From positions 1-14,404 of the forward strand of contig VAXT01000123.1 of assembly GCA_005883245.1 (NCBI GenBank): DNA of 14,404 nt, given 5' to 3'. The translations under genes and the position numbers were made by a program. Shown piece by piece: positions 6,948-13,321 of this stretch (the first letter of the stretch is position 1; each line of letters begins with the position of its first letter). The notes below the pieces were generated by a model. That model was given only the letters and a program-made list of their open reading frames with translations. It ran no database searches and had not been told where the DNA came from. Source of the DNA: Actinomycetota bacterium (GTDB lineage Bacteria; Actinomycetota; Thermoleophilia; Gaiellales; Gaiellaceae).

Positions 6948-8222
6948 GTGAGCACCGTTGCGGCACCCGTCTCCCACCTCCGCGAGAACCCGTTCGAGAT
7001 CGCCCAGCAGCAGCTCCATCGGGTCGCTGACACCTTCAAGATCGATCCGAACCTGATTTCCGTTCTCCAGCAGTGCAAGAAGGCCGTCGTCGTGTCTGTG
7101 CCCGTGGTCATGGACGACGGAACCGTCCACGCCTTCGAGGGCTACCGGGTGACCCACAACATCGCCCGCGGCCCGTCGAAGGGCGGCATCCGCTACCACC
7201 CGGACGTCACGCTCGACGAGGTCAAGTCGCTCGCGATGTGGATGACCTGGAAGTGCGCGCTGATGAACATCCCGTTCGGCGGCGCGAAAGGCGGGATCGC
7301 CTGCAACCCGAAGCAGCTCTCGCGGACCGAGCTCCAGAAGATGACCCGCCGCTACACGTCGGAGATCATCAACGAGATCGGGCCGGAGAAGGACATCCCG
7401 GCTCCTGACGTCGGGACGGACGGACGCGTGATGGCCTGGATCTTCGACACGTACTCGATGAACAAGGGCCACTCGGTGCTCGGCGTCGTCACCGGGAAGC
7501 CGCTGAACATCGGCGGCTCGCTCGGGCGGCTCGAGGCGACTGCCCGCGGGGCGCTGTACATCATCCGCGAGGCCGTCCGGAAGCAGGGGGCGACGATCGC
7601 CGGCCAGCGCGTTGCCGTCGAGGGCTTCGGCAACGTCGGCATGTACCTTGCGCGCTTCCTCGCCCAGGAGGGCGCGACGGTACTGGCCGTCTCCGACTCG
7701 TCCGGAGGCGTCTACAACTCCAACGGCATCGACGTCGAGACCGCGATCGCGCACAAGCAGGAGACCGGCTCGCTCGACGGCCTCAAGGACGCCGAGAGGA
7801 TCACAGACGAGGAGCTGCTCCTCCTCGAGTGCGACGTCCTCGCTCCATGCGCGCTCGAGCAGGTGATCACCTCCGACAACGCGGACAAGGTCAAGGCGAA
7901 GATCATCTGCGAGGGCGCCAACGGCCCGACCACTCCGACCGCCGACGAGATCCTCGAGGACCGCGGTGTGCTCGTCCTCCCGGACGTGCTCGCGAACGCG
8001 GGCGGCGTCGTCGTCTCCTACTTCGAGTGGGTGCAAGGCCTCCAGGAGTACTTCTGGAAGGAGGACGAGGTGAACGCGCGGCTGAACGACATCTCGACCC
8101 GCGCCTTCAACGAGACGTGGGCGACGCGCGAGAGCCGCGGCACCAGCATGCGCATGGCCGCGTACGGGCTGGCCGTGAACCGCGTGGCCGAAGCGACGAC
8201 GACCCGCGGCCTGTACCCGTAG
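6948..8222 (+). CDS. gdhA: Glu/Leu/Phe/Val dehydrogenase, probably glutamate dehydrogenase
   Basis: The 424-residue enzyme should interconvert glutamate and 2-oxoglutarate plus ammonia with NAD(P). Substrate-domain residues are visible: GPSKGGIRYHP (Lys78), WMTWKCAL (Lys102), the catalytic lysine in FGGAKGGI (Lys114) and the conserved Asp in PAPDVGT (Asp154). The cofactor domain begins with GQRVAVEGFGNVG (GFGNVG at 226-231). Length and motifs match the hexameric ~420-residue class found in archaea, Bacillus (RocG/GudB) and many actinobacteria. NAD versus NADP preference, and Glu versus another amino acid, cannot be settled by eye. The GTG start has an excellent AAGGAG. It is followed immediately by a glutaredoxin-like ORF and rex, a redox context that fits an NAD-linked enzyme. 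Confidence 0.9.
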   Translation: MSTVAAPVSHLRENPFEIAQQQLHRVADTFKIDPNLISVLQQCKKAVVVSVPVVMDDGTVHAFEGYRVTHNIARGPSKGGIRYHPDVTLDEVKSLAMWMTWKCALMNIPFGGAKGGIACNPKQLSRTELQKMTRRYTSEIINEIGPEKDIPAPDVGTDGRVMAWIFDTYSMNKGHSVLGVVTGKPLNIGGSLGRLEATARGALYIIREAVRKQGATIAGQRVAVEGFGNVGMYLARFLAQEGATVLAVSDSSGGVYNSNGIDVETAIAHKQETGSLDGLKDAERITDEELLLLECDVLAPCALEQVITSDNADKVKAKIICEGANGPTTPTADEILEDRGVLVLPDVLANAGGVVVSYFEWVQGLQEYFWKEDEVNARLNDISTRAFNETWATRESRGTSMRMAAYGLAVNRVAEATTTRGLYP

Positions 8223-8464
8223 TCCAGGTTCGGCTCTACGGCTCGGAGGGGTGTCACCTCTGCGGGCGTGCGCGCGAGACCGTCACGGCGCTCCGGGACG
8301 AGCTCGGCTTCGAGCTCGAGGAGGTCCTGATCGACGGCGATCCCGACCTCGAGGCTCGCTACCGCGAGCTGCTCCCGGTCGTCGAGATCGACGGCGAGCA
8401 GGCATTCGTCTACTTCGTGCAGCCGGATGCCCTGCGCCGGCGGCTCGCACAAGCGGGCTCCTGA
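8222..8464 (+). CDS. Glutaredoxin-like (DUF836-type) thioredoxin-fold protein, start unresolved
   Basis: About 80 codons read VQVRLYGSEGCHLCGRARETV and onward through EEVLIDGDPDLEARY to LLPVVEIDGEQAF. This is a compact thioredoxin fold with a CHLC redox motif and the conserved cis-Pro segment (PVVEIDG), as in the small glutaredoxin-like proteins often found beside rex in actinobacteria. The 5' boundary is odd. The dehydrogenase stop is 8220-8222, and in this frame the codons around it are GTA GTC CAG GTT, none a usual start. The nearest in-frame GTG is at 8117, deep inside the dehydrogenase, and would add 35 unrelated residues. Position 8222 is therefore a conserved-region boundary, not a proven start. 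Confidence 0.7.
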   Translation, partial: VQVRLYGSEGCHLCGRARETVTALRDELGFELEEVLIDGDPDLEARYRELLPVVEIDGEQAFVYFVQPDALRRRLAQAGS

Positions 8465-8522
8465 GAGCGGACTTTGTGACACCCCGACGCAAGAAGGGGT
8501 GCGGAAATGCAAGAATCCTTGT
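8465..8522 (+). promoter_or_regulatory. rex leader with nested inverted repeats
   Basis: TTGTGACACC (8474-8483) is nearly complementary to GGTGTTACAA (8525-8534), which covers the rex start codons (nine pairs plus one wobble). CACCCC (8480-8485) can instead pair with GGGGTG (8496-8501), so the two pairings exclude each other. The half-sites TTGTGA and TTACAA also resemble halves of the Rex operator, but they are not spaced as in the usual adjacent palindrome. AAGAAT (8511-8516), six bases before the GTG at 8523, is a weak -10 candidate. Autoregulation by Rex here is inference. Confidence 0.4.
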
Positions 8523-9173
8523 GTGGTGTTACAAGCTCCGCCTCAGACCGCGCCGACCGACCGCCTCACCGTTGGAGTCGCGGCCCGGCTCAGCCGCTAC
8601 CTCCAGGTTCTGACCCAGGCGAAGAAGATGGGCAAGGCGCGGATCTCGTCCCAGGAGATCTCGGACTACACGAACATCAACGCCACTCAGATCCGCCGTG
8701 ACTTGTCCGCGTTCGGGAAGTTCGGCAAGCGCGGAGTGGGCTACAACATCGACAGCCTGCTCGGCGAGATCCGCAAGATCCTGCGGACGCAGGGCCAGCA
8801 CAACATCCTCCTCGTCGGGGCGGGCCGGCTGGGCGAGGCGATCGTCAGCTCGCCGATCTTCGCCGAGCACGGGATCCACATTGCCGCGATCGTCGACACG
8901 GACCCGGAGAAGGTCGGGCGCCATGTCGGCGACATCGGCGTCAGCGACTACGGCGAGCTCGGCGACCTCGTTCGCGACAAGAACATCATCGTCGGCGTGC
9001 TGGCGGTGCCCGCGACGAGCGCGCAGCAGGCCGCTGAGGATCTCGTCGACTCGGGCGTGAAGATCATCTTCAACTACTCCGAGGCGCTGCTCGACGTCCC
9101 CTCCGACGTCGCGGTGCACACGTCGAACCCGGCCGTAGACCTGCTCTACGCGCTCTACTTCCACCTGACCTAG
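8523..9173 (+). CDS. rex: Redox-sensing transcriptional repressor Rex
   Basis: Rex is a dimeric repressor that binds operator DNA at low NADH/NAD+ and releases it when NADH binds, controlling fermentative and respiratory genes. The 216-residue protein has the N-terminal winged helix (RLSRYLQVL, then ISSQEIS, QIRRDLSAFGKFGKRGVGY) and a C-terminal Rossmann domain with the NADH loop GAGRLG (99-104), the IVDTDPEKVG strand-loop and the conserved IIFNYSEALL and HTSNPAVDLLYAL ends. Length is normal. GTG at 8523 and GTG at 8526 both give the expected N-terminus; the longer open frame to 8427 reads through the glutaredoxin-like ORF and is not favoured. In Streptomyces rex precedes hemA; here a glycosyltransferase follows instead. 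Confidence 0.9.
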   Translation: MVLQAPPQTAPTDRLTVGVAARLSRYLQVLTQAKKMGKARISSQEISDYTNINATQIRRDLSAFGKFGKRGVGYNIDSLLGEIRKILRTQGQHNILLVGAGRLGEAIVSSPIFAEHGIHIAAIVDTDPEKVGRHVGDIGVSDYGELGDLVRDKNIIVGVLAVPATSAQQAAEDLVDSGVKIIFNYSEALLDVPSDVAVHTSNPAVDLLYALYFHLT

Positions 9174-9176
9174 CGA

Positions 9177-9249
9177 GCCATGTCCTGGGACCTGGTCCCG
9201 GGACGTGTCCCGATCGGCCACGGCCTGGGACCAGGTCCCGGGACACGGC
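9177..9249. repeat. Long imperfect hairpin after rex, ~34-bp stem
   Basis: Centred on 9213, positions 9177-9210 pair with 9249-9216, with 29 Watson-Crick pairs, two G-T wobbles and three mismatches around a 5-base loop. Each arm carries its own smaller palindrome: GGGACCTGGTCCC (9187-9199) in the left and GGGACCAGGTCCC (9227-9239) in the right. It begins four bases after the rex stop and ends 19 bases before the next start. No T-tract follows. It could end or stabilise the rex transcript, or be a mobile REP/MITE-like palindrome. Confidence 0.8.
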
Positions 9250-9268
9250 CGATGTGAAGATGTCCGCG

Positions 9269-10510
9269 ATGCGGATTTTGCTCTGGCACGGGTACCTCCT
9301 CGGCGGGACCGGGTCGAACGTCTACACGCGCTCGCTCGCGCGCGAGTGGAGTCGCGCCGGCCACGACGTGACCGTCTTCGCGCAGGAGCCCCGGCCCGAG
9401 GAGTACGACCTCGGCGGGGCGTCCGTCGTTCGCCCGGACATCGGCGGGCTCCTTCCGGTCTTCGTGCTGGACAGGTACGAGGGGATGGAGGCGCGGCTCG
9501 TCCAGGATCTGACTGCGGACGAGCGCGAGCGTTACGTGGCCGCCAACGCGGACGCGCTCAGGGCTCACCTGCCCGCCGATCTCGTGTTCGCGAATCACGT
9601 CGTGCTCGGTGGGCCCGTGGCGGCCGCGGCTGGCGCTCCGTACGCGGTCAAAGCGCACGGCTCCGAGCTCGAGTACTCCATGCGCGGGAACGGGAAGCTG
9701 TCGAACTGGGGACGAGAGTCGCTTGTCGGCGCCGAGGCCGTCTTCGTCGGGTCCGAGCACATCCGGGAAGTGCTCGAGGACGTCGTCGGCCACGTCGACC
9801 GCGTGTACGTCGTCCCGCCCGGCGTCGACATCGACGAGTTCGTTCCACTCCAGCGCCAGGAGGCGCTGCGCGGCCTGATCGACGAGAGCCGGGCCGACCC
9901 TCCGAACCCGGGCAACGCGAACGAGCGCCTACCGGACGAGGGAAACGCCGAGCGGCTGGAGGCGTTCCTCGCAGAAGACGAGCCGACGGTCCTCTACTTC
10001 GGCAAGCTCCTGCGCAACAAGGGGGTGCATGTGCTGTTCGACGCGCTCCGCGAGGTCGACGCCCGCGCAGTCGTCGTCGGCTTCGGCGACTACCGCGAGG
10101 AACTGGAGCGAACCGCACCCCCGCGCACGCTCTTCACCGGCCCGCTGGAGCACCGGCATCTCGCGAAGCTGATCCCGCTGGCCCACGTCACGGTCGTGCC
10201 GTCGATCTTTCCCGAGGCGTTCGGAATGGTCGCCGCCGAGGCCGCCGCGGCCGGATCGCTTCCCCTCGTCACGAACCACTCCGGCCTCGCCGAGATCGCG
10301 GCCGGGGTCTCCGCCGAATACCCGGAGCCCTACCACGACCTGACGAGCTTCGAGACGGGCGATTCCGCCGAGCTGGCGGAGAAGCTGCGGAGGCTGCTCG
10401 CCCTCGAACCCGAGGAACGCGCCAGGCTCCAGGAGGCGGCACGGCGGGCCGTTGTCGAGCGCTGGAGCTGGGCGGGCGTCGCGCGGCGGCTGCTCGAACC
10501 CTTGGACTAG
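9269..10510 (+). CDS. GT4-family (GT-B fold) glycosyltransferase
   Basis: A 413-residue retaining glycosyltransferase of the GT4 type, using a nucleotide sugar to build a glycoconjugate or small glycoside. The acceptor is not predictable. The N-terminal domain opens MRILLWHGYLLGGTGSNVYTRSLA, with the glycine-rich loop typical of the acceptor domain, and later VYVVPPGVDIDEF. The C-terminal donor domain has VLYFGKLLRNKG and the EX7E motif, Glu316 and Glu324, in PEAFGMVAAE. Between the domains a Pro/Asn/Gly-rich stretch (near DPPNPGNANE) looks like a flexible insert. Start: ATG 9269 has GAAG nine bases upstream and gives the family N-terminus; ATG 9260 and GTG 9254 are possible. It is bracketed by two long hairpins and shows no clear functional tie to its neighbours. 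Confidence 0.85.
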   Translation: MRILLWHGYLLGGTGSNVYTRSLAREWSRAGHDVTVFAQEPRPEEYDLGGASVVRPDIGGLLPVFVLDRYEGMEARLVQDLTADERERYVAANADALRAHLPADLVFANHVVLGGPVAAAAGAPYAVKAHGSELEYSMRGNGKLSNWGRESLVGAEAVFVGSEHIREVLEDVVGHVDRVYVVPPGVDIDEFVPLQRQEALRGLIDESRADPPNPGNANERLPDEGNAERLEAFLAEDEPTVLYFGKLLRNKGVHVLFDALREVDARAVVVGFGDYREELERTAPPRTLFTGPLEHRHLAKLIPLAHVTVVPSIFPEAFGMVAAEAAAAGSLPLVTNHSGLAEIAAGVSAEYPEPYHDLTSFETGDSAELAEKLRRLLALEPEERARLQEAARRAVVERWSWAGVARRLLEPLD

Positions 10511-10672
10511 TGGTCGCGGCCGTGGGCATGTTCCCGCCTGGCCGTTCGGAAACCAAGCAGTCCAAGGACGCAGGGAGGGCTCATACGAGTACGTATGGGC
10601 CCGACTGAGGACGCCGGAATGCGCCGCGTTTCCGGGCGGCCAGCGGACAAGCCTGCCTGCGGTCGCGACCAC
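10510..10672. repeat. 163-nt long imperfect palindrome between two genes
   Basis: Starting at the last base of the glycosyltransferase stop codon, the left arm (10510-10553) is complementary to the right arm (10672-10628). The outermost nine bases are a perfect GTGGTCGCG/CGCGACCAC match. Further in, CTGGCCGTTCGGAAAC matches the right arm except for two wobble pairs. Most differences in the arms are G-T/T-G wobbles. At the centre GGGCTCATACG pairs with CGTATGGGCCC around an AGTA loop (10577-10602, one wobble). There is no credible gene inside. It abuts the -10 box of the following gene. This could be a MITE or a structured RNA. Confidence 0.75.
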
Positions 10673-10678
10673 TATCCT
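10673..10678 (+). promoter_or_regulatory. Candidate -10 box for a leaderless transcript
   Basis: TATCCT lies six bases before the GTG at 10685, so transcription would begin at or next to the start codon. This arrangement is common for leaderless mRNAs in actinobacteria. No clear -35 is visible. The box also supports choosing GTG 10685, which has no Shine-Dalgarno. Confidence 0.45.
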
Positions 10679-10684
10679 CTCGCC

Positions 10685-11941
10685 GTGGCCGACGAGCGCG
10701 TCCTGAGTGGCGACGAGCAGCTGCGGCTCGGCCGCGAGCAGTACGAGTCCACGACGGACTTCACGGTCGCGGTCGAGGAGGAGTTCGCGATCCTCGACCC
10801 GCCGACGCTCTCGCTCACCGACGGCTTCGAGCAGCTCCAGGCGGCCGCGAAGGGCACCGAGCTGGAGCCGCATCTCGTCGGCGAGCTGATCGCGTCCGAG
10901 GTCGAGGTGCGCACTGGTCGCTGCGAGACCTTCGCCGATGCTGCCGCAACCGTCCCGAGACGCCGCGCCCAGCTCCGGGAACTCGTCGACGGGCTCGGCT
11001 TCACGCTCGGCGGAACCGGCGCGCACCCGTGGAGCCCGTGGCAGAAGCAGCGCATCATCGACACGCCGCACTACCGGGTGCGGGACGAGCTGCTCCGCTA
11101 CGTCGTCTGGCGCAACAACACGTTCGGCATTCACGTGCACGTCGCGATCAACGGGGCCGACCGCGCCGTTCGCGTCTGCGACGCCCTGCGCACCTACCTC
11201 CCCGAGCTGCTCGCGCTCTCGGCGAGCTCCCCGTTCCTCGAGCATGTGAACACCGGCCTCCACTCGGTGCGCACGGAGATCTTCACGAAGTTCTTCCCGC
11301 GCTGCGGCATCCCGGACGTCTACGGCGGGTGGGACACCTTCGAGGAGTACGTCCGCTTTCTCTTCGCCACGGGCTCGATCCACGAGCACACGGAGATGTG
11401 GTGGTCCGTGCGCCCGCACCTCGCGTTCCCGACCGTCGAGATCCGCATCTGCGATGCCCAGCCGCTGGAGGACGAGGCGATCTCACTGGCGGCGTTCGCG
11501 TACTCGCTGACTGCGCGAATTGCGCGTGCGCTCGACGAGGGCGAGGAGCTGCTCCATCCGCCGCACCGCGAGATCGAGGAGAACTTCTGGCGCGCGATCC
11601 GCTGGGGGCTGTCCGGCGAGCTGATCGACCTCGCGACCCACGAGGCGCGGCCCGCGCGAGCGGCGATCGAGGATCTGATCGAGTGGGTACGGCCGGTCGC
11701 CGAGGAGCTCGGAGCGGCCGAGTACCTCGCCGTGCCGGGGGCAAATGCGGCCGAGCGGCAGATCGGGCGCTTCGAGGAACGAGCCACGCTGGAGGAGATC
11801 TACGCGGAGCAGGTGCGACCTGAGGCGCCGCTTGCGGCGCCGCCTTCAGGAGGCGCGGGCTCAGCCCGTGCCTCCGTCGGAACTGACCAGTCGACTCAGT
11901 CGAGTCCGCCACAACCGCAGCAGGGAGCCGTCGGTGGGTGA
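10685..11941 (+). CDS. YbdK/EgtA-type glutamate-cysteine ligase-like carboxylate-amine ligase
   Basis: A 418-residue ATP-dependent carboxylate-amine ligase of the GCS2 family, which joins glutamate to cysteine or another amine. Visible landmarks are FTVAVEEEFAILDP (EEE at 31-33), EVEVRTGRC, GTGAHPWSPW, NNTFGIHVHVAI, HTEMWWSVRPHLAFPTVEIRICDAQP and FWRAIRWGLSGELID. These cover the glutamate and metal/ATP sites in family order. GTG 10685 is preferred to the in-frame ATGs at 10595 and 10619 because upstream codons fall in the palindrome and a -10 box lies six bases before it. The catalytic core ends near residue 378; the remaining ~40 residues (Ala/Pro/Gly/Ser/Gln-rich) are encoded by stem-loop DNA and look like an acquired tail. 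True substrate is uncertain: YbdK homologues have weak ligase activity. Confidence 0.85.
   Translation: MADERVLSGDEQLRLGREQYESTTDFTVAVEEEFAILDPPTLSLTDGFEQLQAAAKGTELEPHLVGELIASEVEVRTGRCETFADAAATVPRRRAQLRELVDGLGFTLGGTGAHPWSPWQKQRIIDTPHYRVRDELLRYVVWRNNTFGIHVHVAINGADRAVRVCDALRTYLPELLALSASSPFLEHVNTGLHSVRTEIFTKFFPRCGIPDVYGGWDTFEEYVRFLFATGSIHEHTEMWWSVRPHLAFPTVEIRICDAQPLEDEAISLAAFAYSLTARIARALDEGEELLHPPHREIEENFWRAIRWGLSGELIDLATHEARPARAAIEDLIEWVRPVAEELGAAEYLAVPGANAAERQIGRFEERATLEEIYAEQVRPEAPLAAPPSGGAGSARASVGTDQSTQSSPPQPQQGAVGG
11824..11875. repeat. Two stem-loops inside the ligase 3' end
   Basis: GGCGCCGC-TT-GCGGCGCC (11824-11841) is a perfect 8-bp stem. It is followed at 11849-11875 by a 12-bp stem (outer GGAGGC/GCCTCC, one G-T wobble, inner CGGGC/GCCCG) with a 3-base TCA loop. 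The pair lies where the conserved ligase core ends and a low-complexity tail begins. The 27-nt span, 12-bp stem and 3-nt loop match the dimensions of the hairpin at 3495-3521, though the sequence differs. Confidence 0.7.
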
Positions 11942-12227
11942 GCAGGAAGGCGAGATCTCTCCGGAGGAGCTGCTCGAGCACATCCGGCAGATGAAGGTGT
12001 CGGACGTATTGCTCTCGATTCTCCCGACGATCGCCCAGCTCGGTTACGCGAAGCTCGAGCCGGACGGCCGCGACCTCGAGCAGGCCAGGCTCGCGATCGA
12101 GTCGCTGCGCGCGCTCATGCCTGTGCTTGCCGGCTCGGTGCCCGAGGAGGTGCTGCACGACTTCGAGCAGGCGACCGCGAACCTTCAGCTCGCCTACGCG
12201 CAGGCGGTCGATGAGGAAGCAAGCTAG
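11934..12227 (+). CDS. Small acidic DUF1844-like helical protein
   Basis: A 97-residue protein beginning MGEQEGEISPEELLEHI. The central part, VSDVLLSILPTIAQLGYAKL, then DLEQARLAIESLRALMPVL and a final helix LHDFEQATANLQLAYAQAV, follows the layout of DUF1844 proteins: a hydrophobic first helix, then D-L-x2-A-x3-I-x2-L, then a last helix. Function of that family is unknown. The GTG at 11934 has GGGAG six bases upstream and overlaps the ligase stop by eight bases, so the two are probably co-translated. Upstream reading of this frame to 11745 is only the ligase in another frame. Its TAG stop overlaps the stop of the opposite-strand gene within CTAG. Family call is by pattern only. Confidence 0.75.
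   Translation: MGEQEGEISPEELLEHIRQMKVSDVLLSILPTIAQLGYAKLEPDGRDLEQARLAIESLRALMPVLAGSVPEEVLHDFEQATANLQLAYAQAVDEEAS
12224..12227. other. Convergent stop codons sharing CTAG
   Basis: The plus-strand TAG (12225-12227) and the minus-strand TAG (12226-12224) overlap in the palindromic tetramer CTAG. There is therefore no intergenic space between the two converging transcription units, and neither has a separate terminator here. Confidence 0.9.
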
Positions 12228-13321
12228 GAGCGGGCCCAGACCACGGCGGCTACCGGGAGCCCCGCCGCGAGCAGGACCGCGAGCGCGATCCAGCCGATCA
12301 TGTTGTCGCTCGAGCCGCTGCTCTCAACGGGAGTTGCTGCAGTTGGGCGCCGTGCGGTGGCGTAGACGTACGTCGTCGAGCTGTGGCCGGTTGTGTCTGG
12401 GCTCGCGAGAAACTGGTCGTACTGGCGCTCTCGCGCGTACGTCAGCTCAAGTCCGATCGTTCCTGCGAGCCGGGTGCGCGCCGTCTGATCGGCGGTCACG
12501 TTGTCGGGGACGGCTGCCGTTCGCACCGTGAACGTAACCGCGGGTCGGTCGGTTCCCGGGACAGTTACGCGTAGCGACGGCCGGCGAATGCCATCCAGCA
12601 ATCCGGAGAACCGCCTCGGACCCGCTCCCGCATCGACGACTCCGGTAACTCGTAGCGGGGCCGCGACCATCATCTCGATCGGGGTCTGGCGGCCGCGCAA
12701 TTCAACGTTCAGACCTTCAGCGGAGACGTTTCGTTTGATGGCAGAACGTATTCGGCCGAGGACCTGCGCGAGGCTCGTCGGCTCGACGTTCCCGGTGTAC
12801 GAGGACGCCTCCACACCGGTGATGTTCTCGATGACGACCGTGGTTCGGCCAGCTCGGGACTCGAGGTGGGTCTTGACGGGAAGGAAGGGCGCGCTGTCGT
12901 CGATCCGCAGGTCGGCCCGAGAAGAGAGGACCCGTCGACCGGGCGAGAAGCCTTGCCAGAGGATCTGATTCGTTCGCTGACCCGGCTGCGACTGCGTTCC
13001 CGGACCGGGTACCACCGAGACGACTGGCGCGGCGATCGCAAACACGTAATCACCGAGACGGTTGAGACGCACCGTCTGGATGCCCGTCACCGAATTCGGC
13101 GTGCCGTCGACGTCCATGCCCACGAGAACGCGCTCCCGATTCGACACGCGCCGGAAAAAGCGAGGCGAGATCGGCAGCGGGCCGGCGACCTTGGGCGCGA
13201 GCGGGGGCGTCTGCGGGAGCACCTGGGGCGGCCAGGGCAGCGAGACCGTGCGTGCCCGGACCGCGGCAGGTGCCGCGAGCGCGGCCGCGCAGAGCCCGAC
13301 GACGAGCGCCCGCCGGCTCAG
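12224..13321 (-). CDS. Unknown exported protein with C-terminal membrane anchor
   Basis: Not recognised as any known family. The 365-residue protein has a clear signal peptide (MSRRALVVGLCAAALAAPAAVRA, residues 1-23), a Pro-rich stretch, then about 300 residues of mostly beta-like, soluble sequence. It ends with a hydrophobic segment (about 341-362, IGWIALAVLLAAGL) and a short ARS tail. It is expected to be displayed outside the cell on a C-terminal membrane anchor; no LPXTG sortase motif is seen. No ATG, GTG or TTG lies where the signal peptide begins. The best start is CTG at 13321, overlapping the stop of the upstream binding-protein gene as CTGA. Coupling to that gene suggests a shared transport or sensing job, which is inference. 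Confidence 0.7.
   Translation of the reverse strand: MSRRALVVGLCAAALAAPAAVRARTVSLPWPPQVLPQTPPLAPKVAGPLPISPRFFRRVSNRERVLVGMDVDGTPNSVTGIQTVRLNRLGDYVFAIAAPVVSVVPGPGTQSQPGQRTNQILWQGFSPGRRVLSSRADLRIDDSAPFLPVKTHLESRAGRTTVVIENITGVEASSYTGNVEPTSLAQVLGRIRSAIKRNVSAEGLNVELRGRQTPIEMMVAAPLRVTGVVDAGAGPRRFSGLLDGIRRPSLRVTVPGTDRPAVTFTVRTAAVPDNVTADQTARTRLAGTIGLELTYARERQYDQFLASPDTTGHSSTTYVYATARRPTAATPVESSGSSDNMIGWIALAVLLAAGLPVAAVVWARS

Noticed and set aside
8474..8492. Standard Rex operator at TTGTGAC...GACGCAA
   Set aside because: Only about five of seven half-site bases mirror each other and spacing is off, so it is not called as a defined operator.
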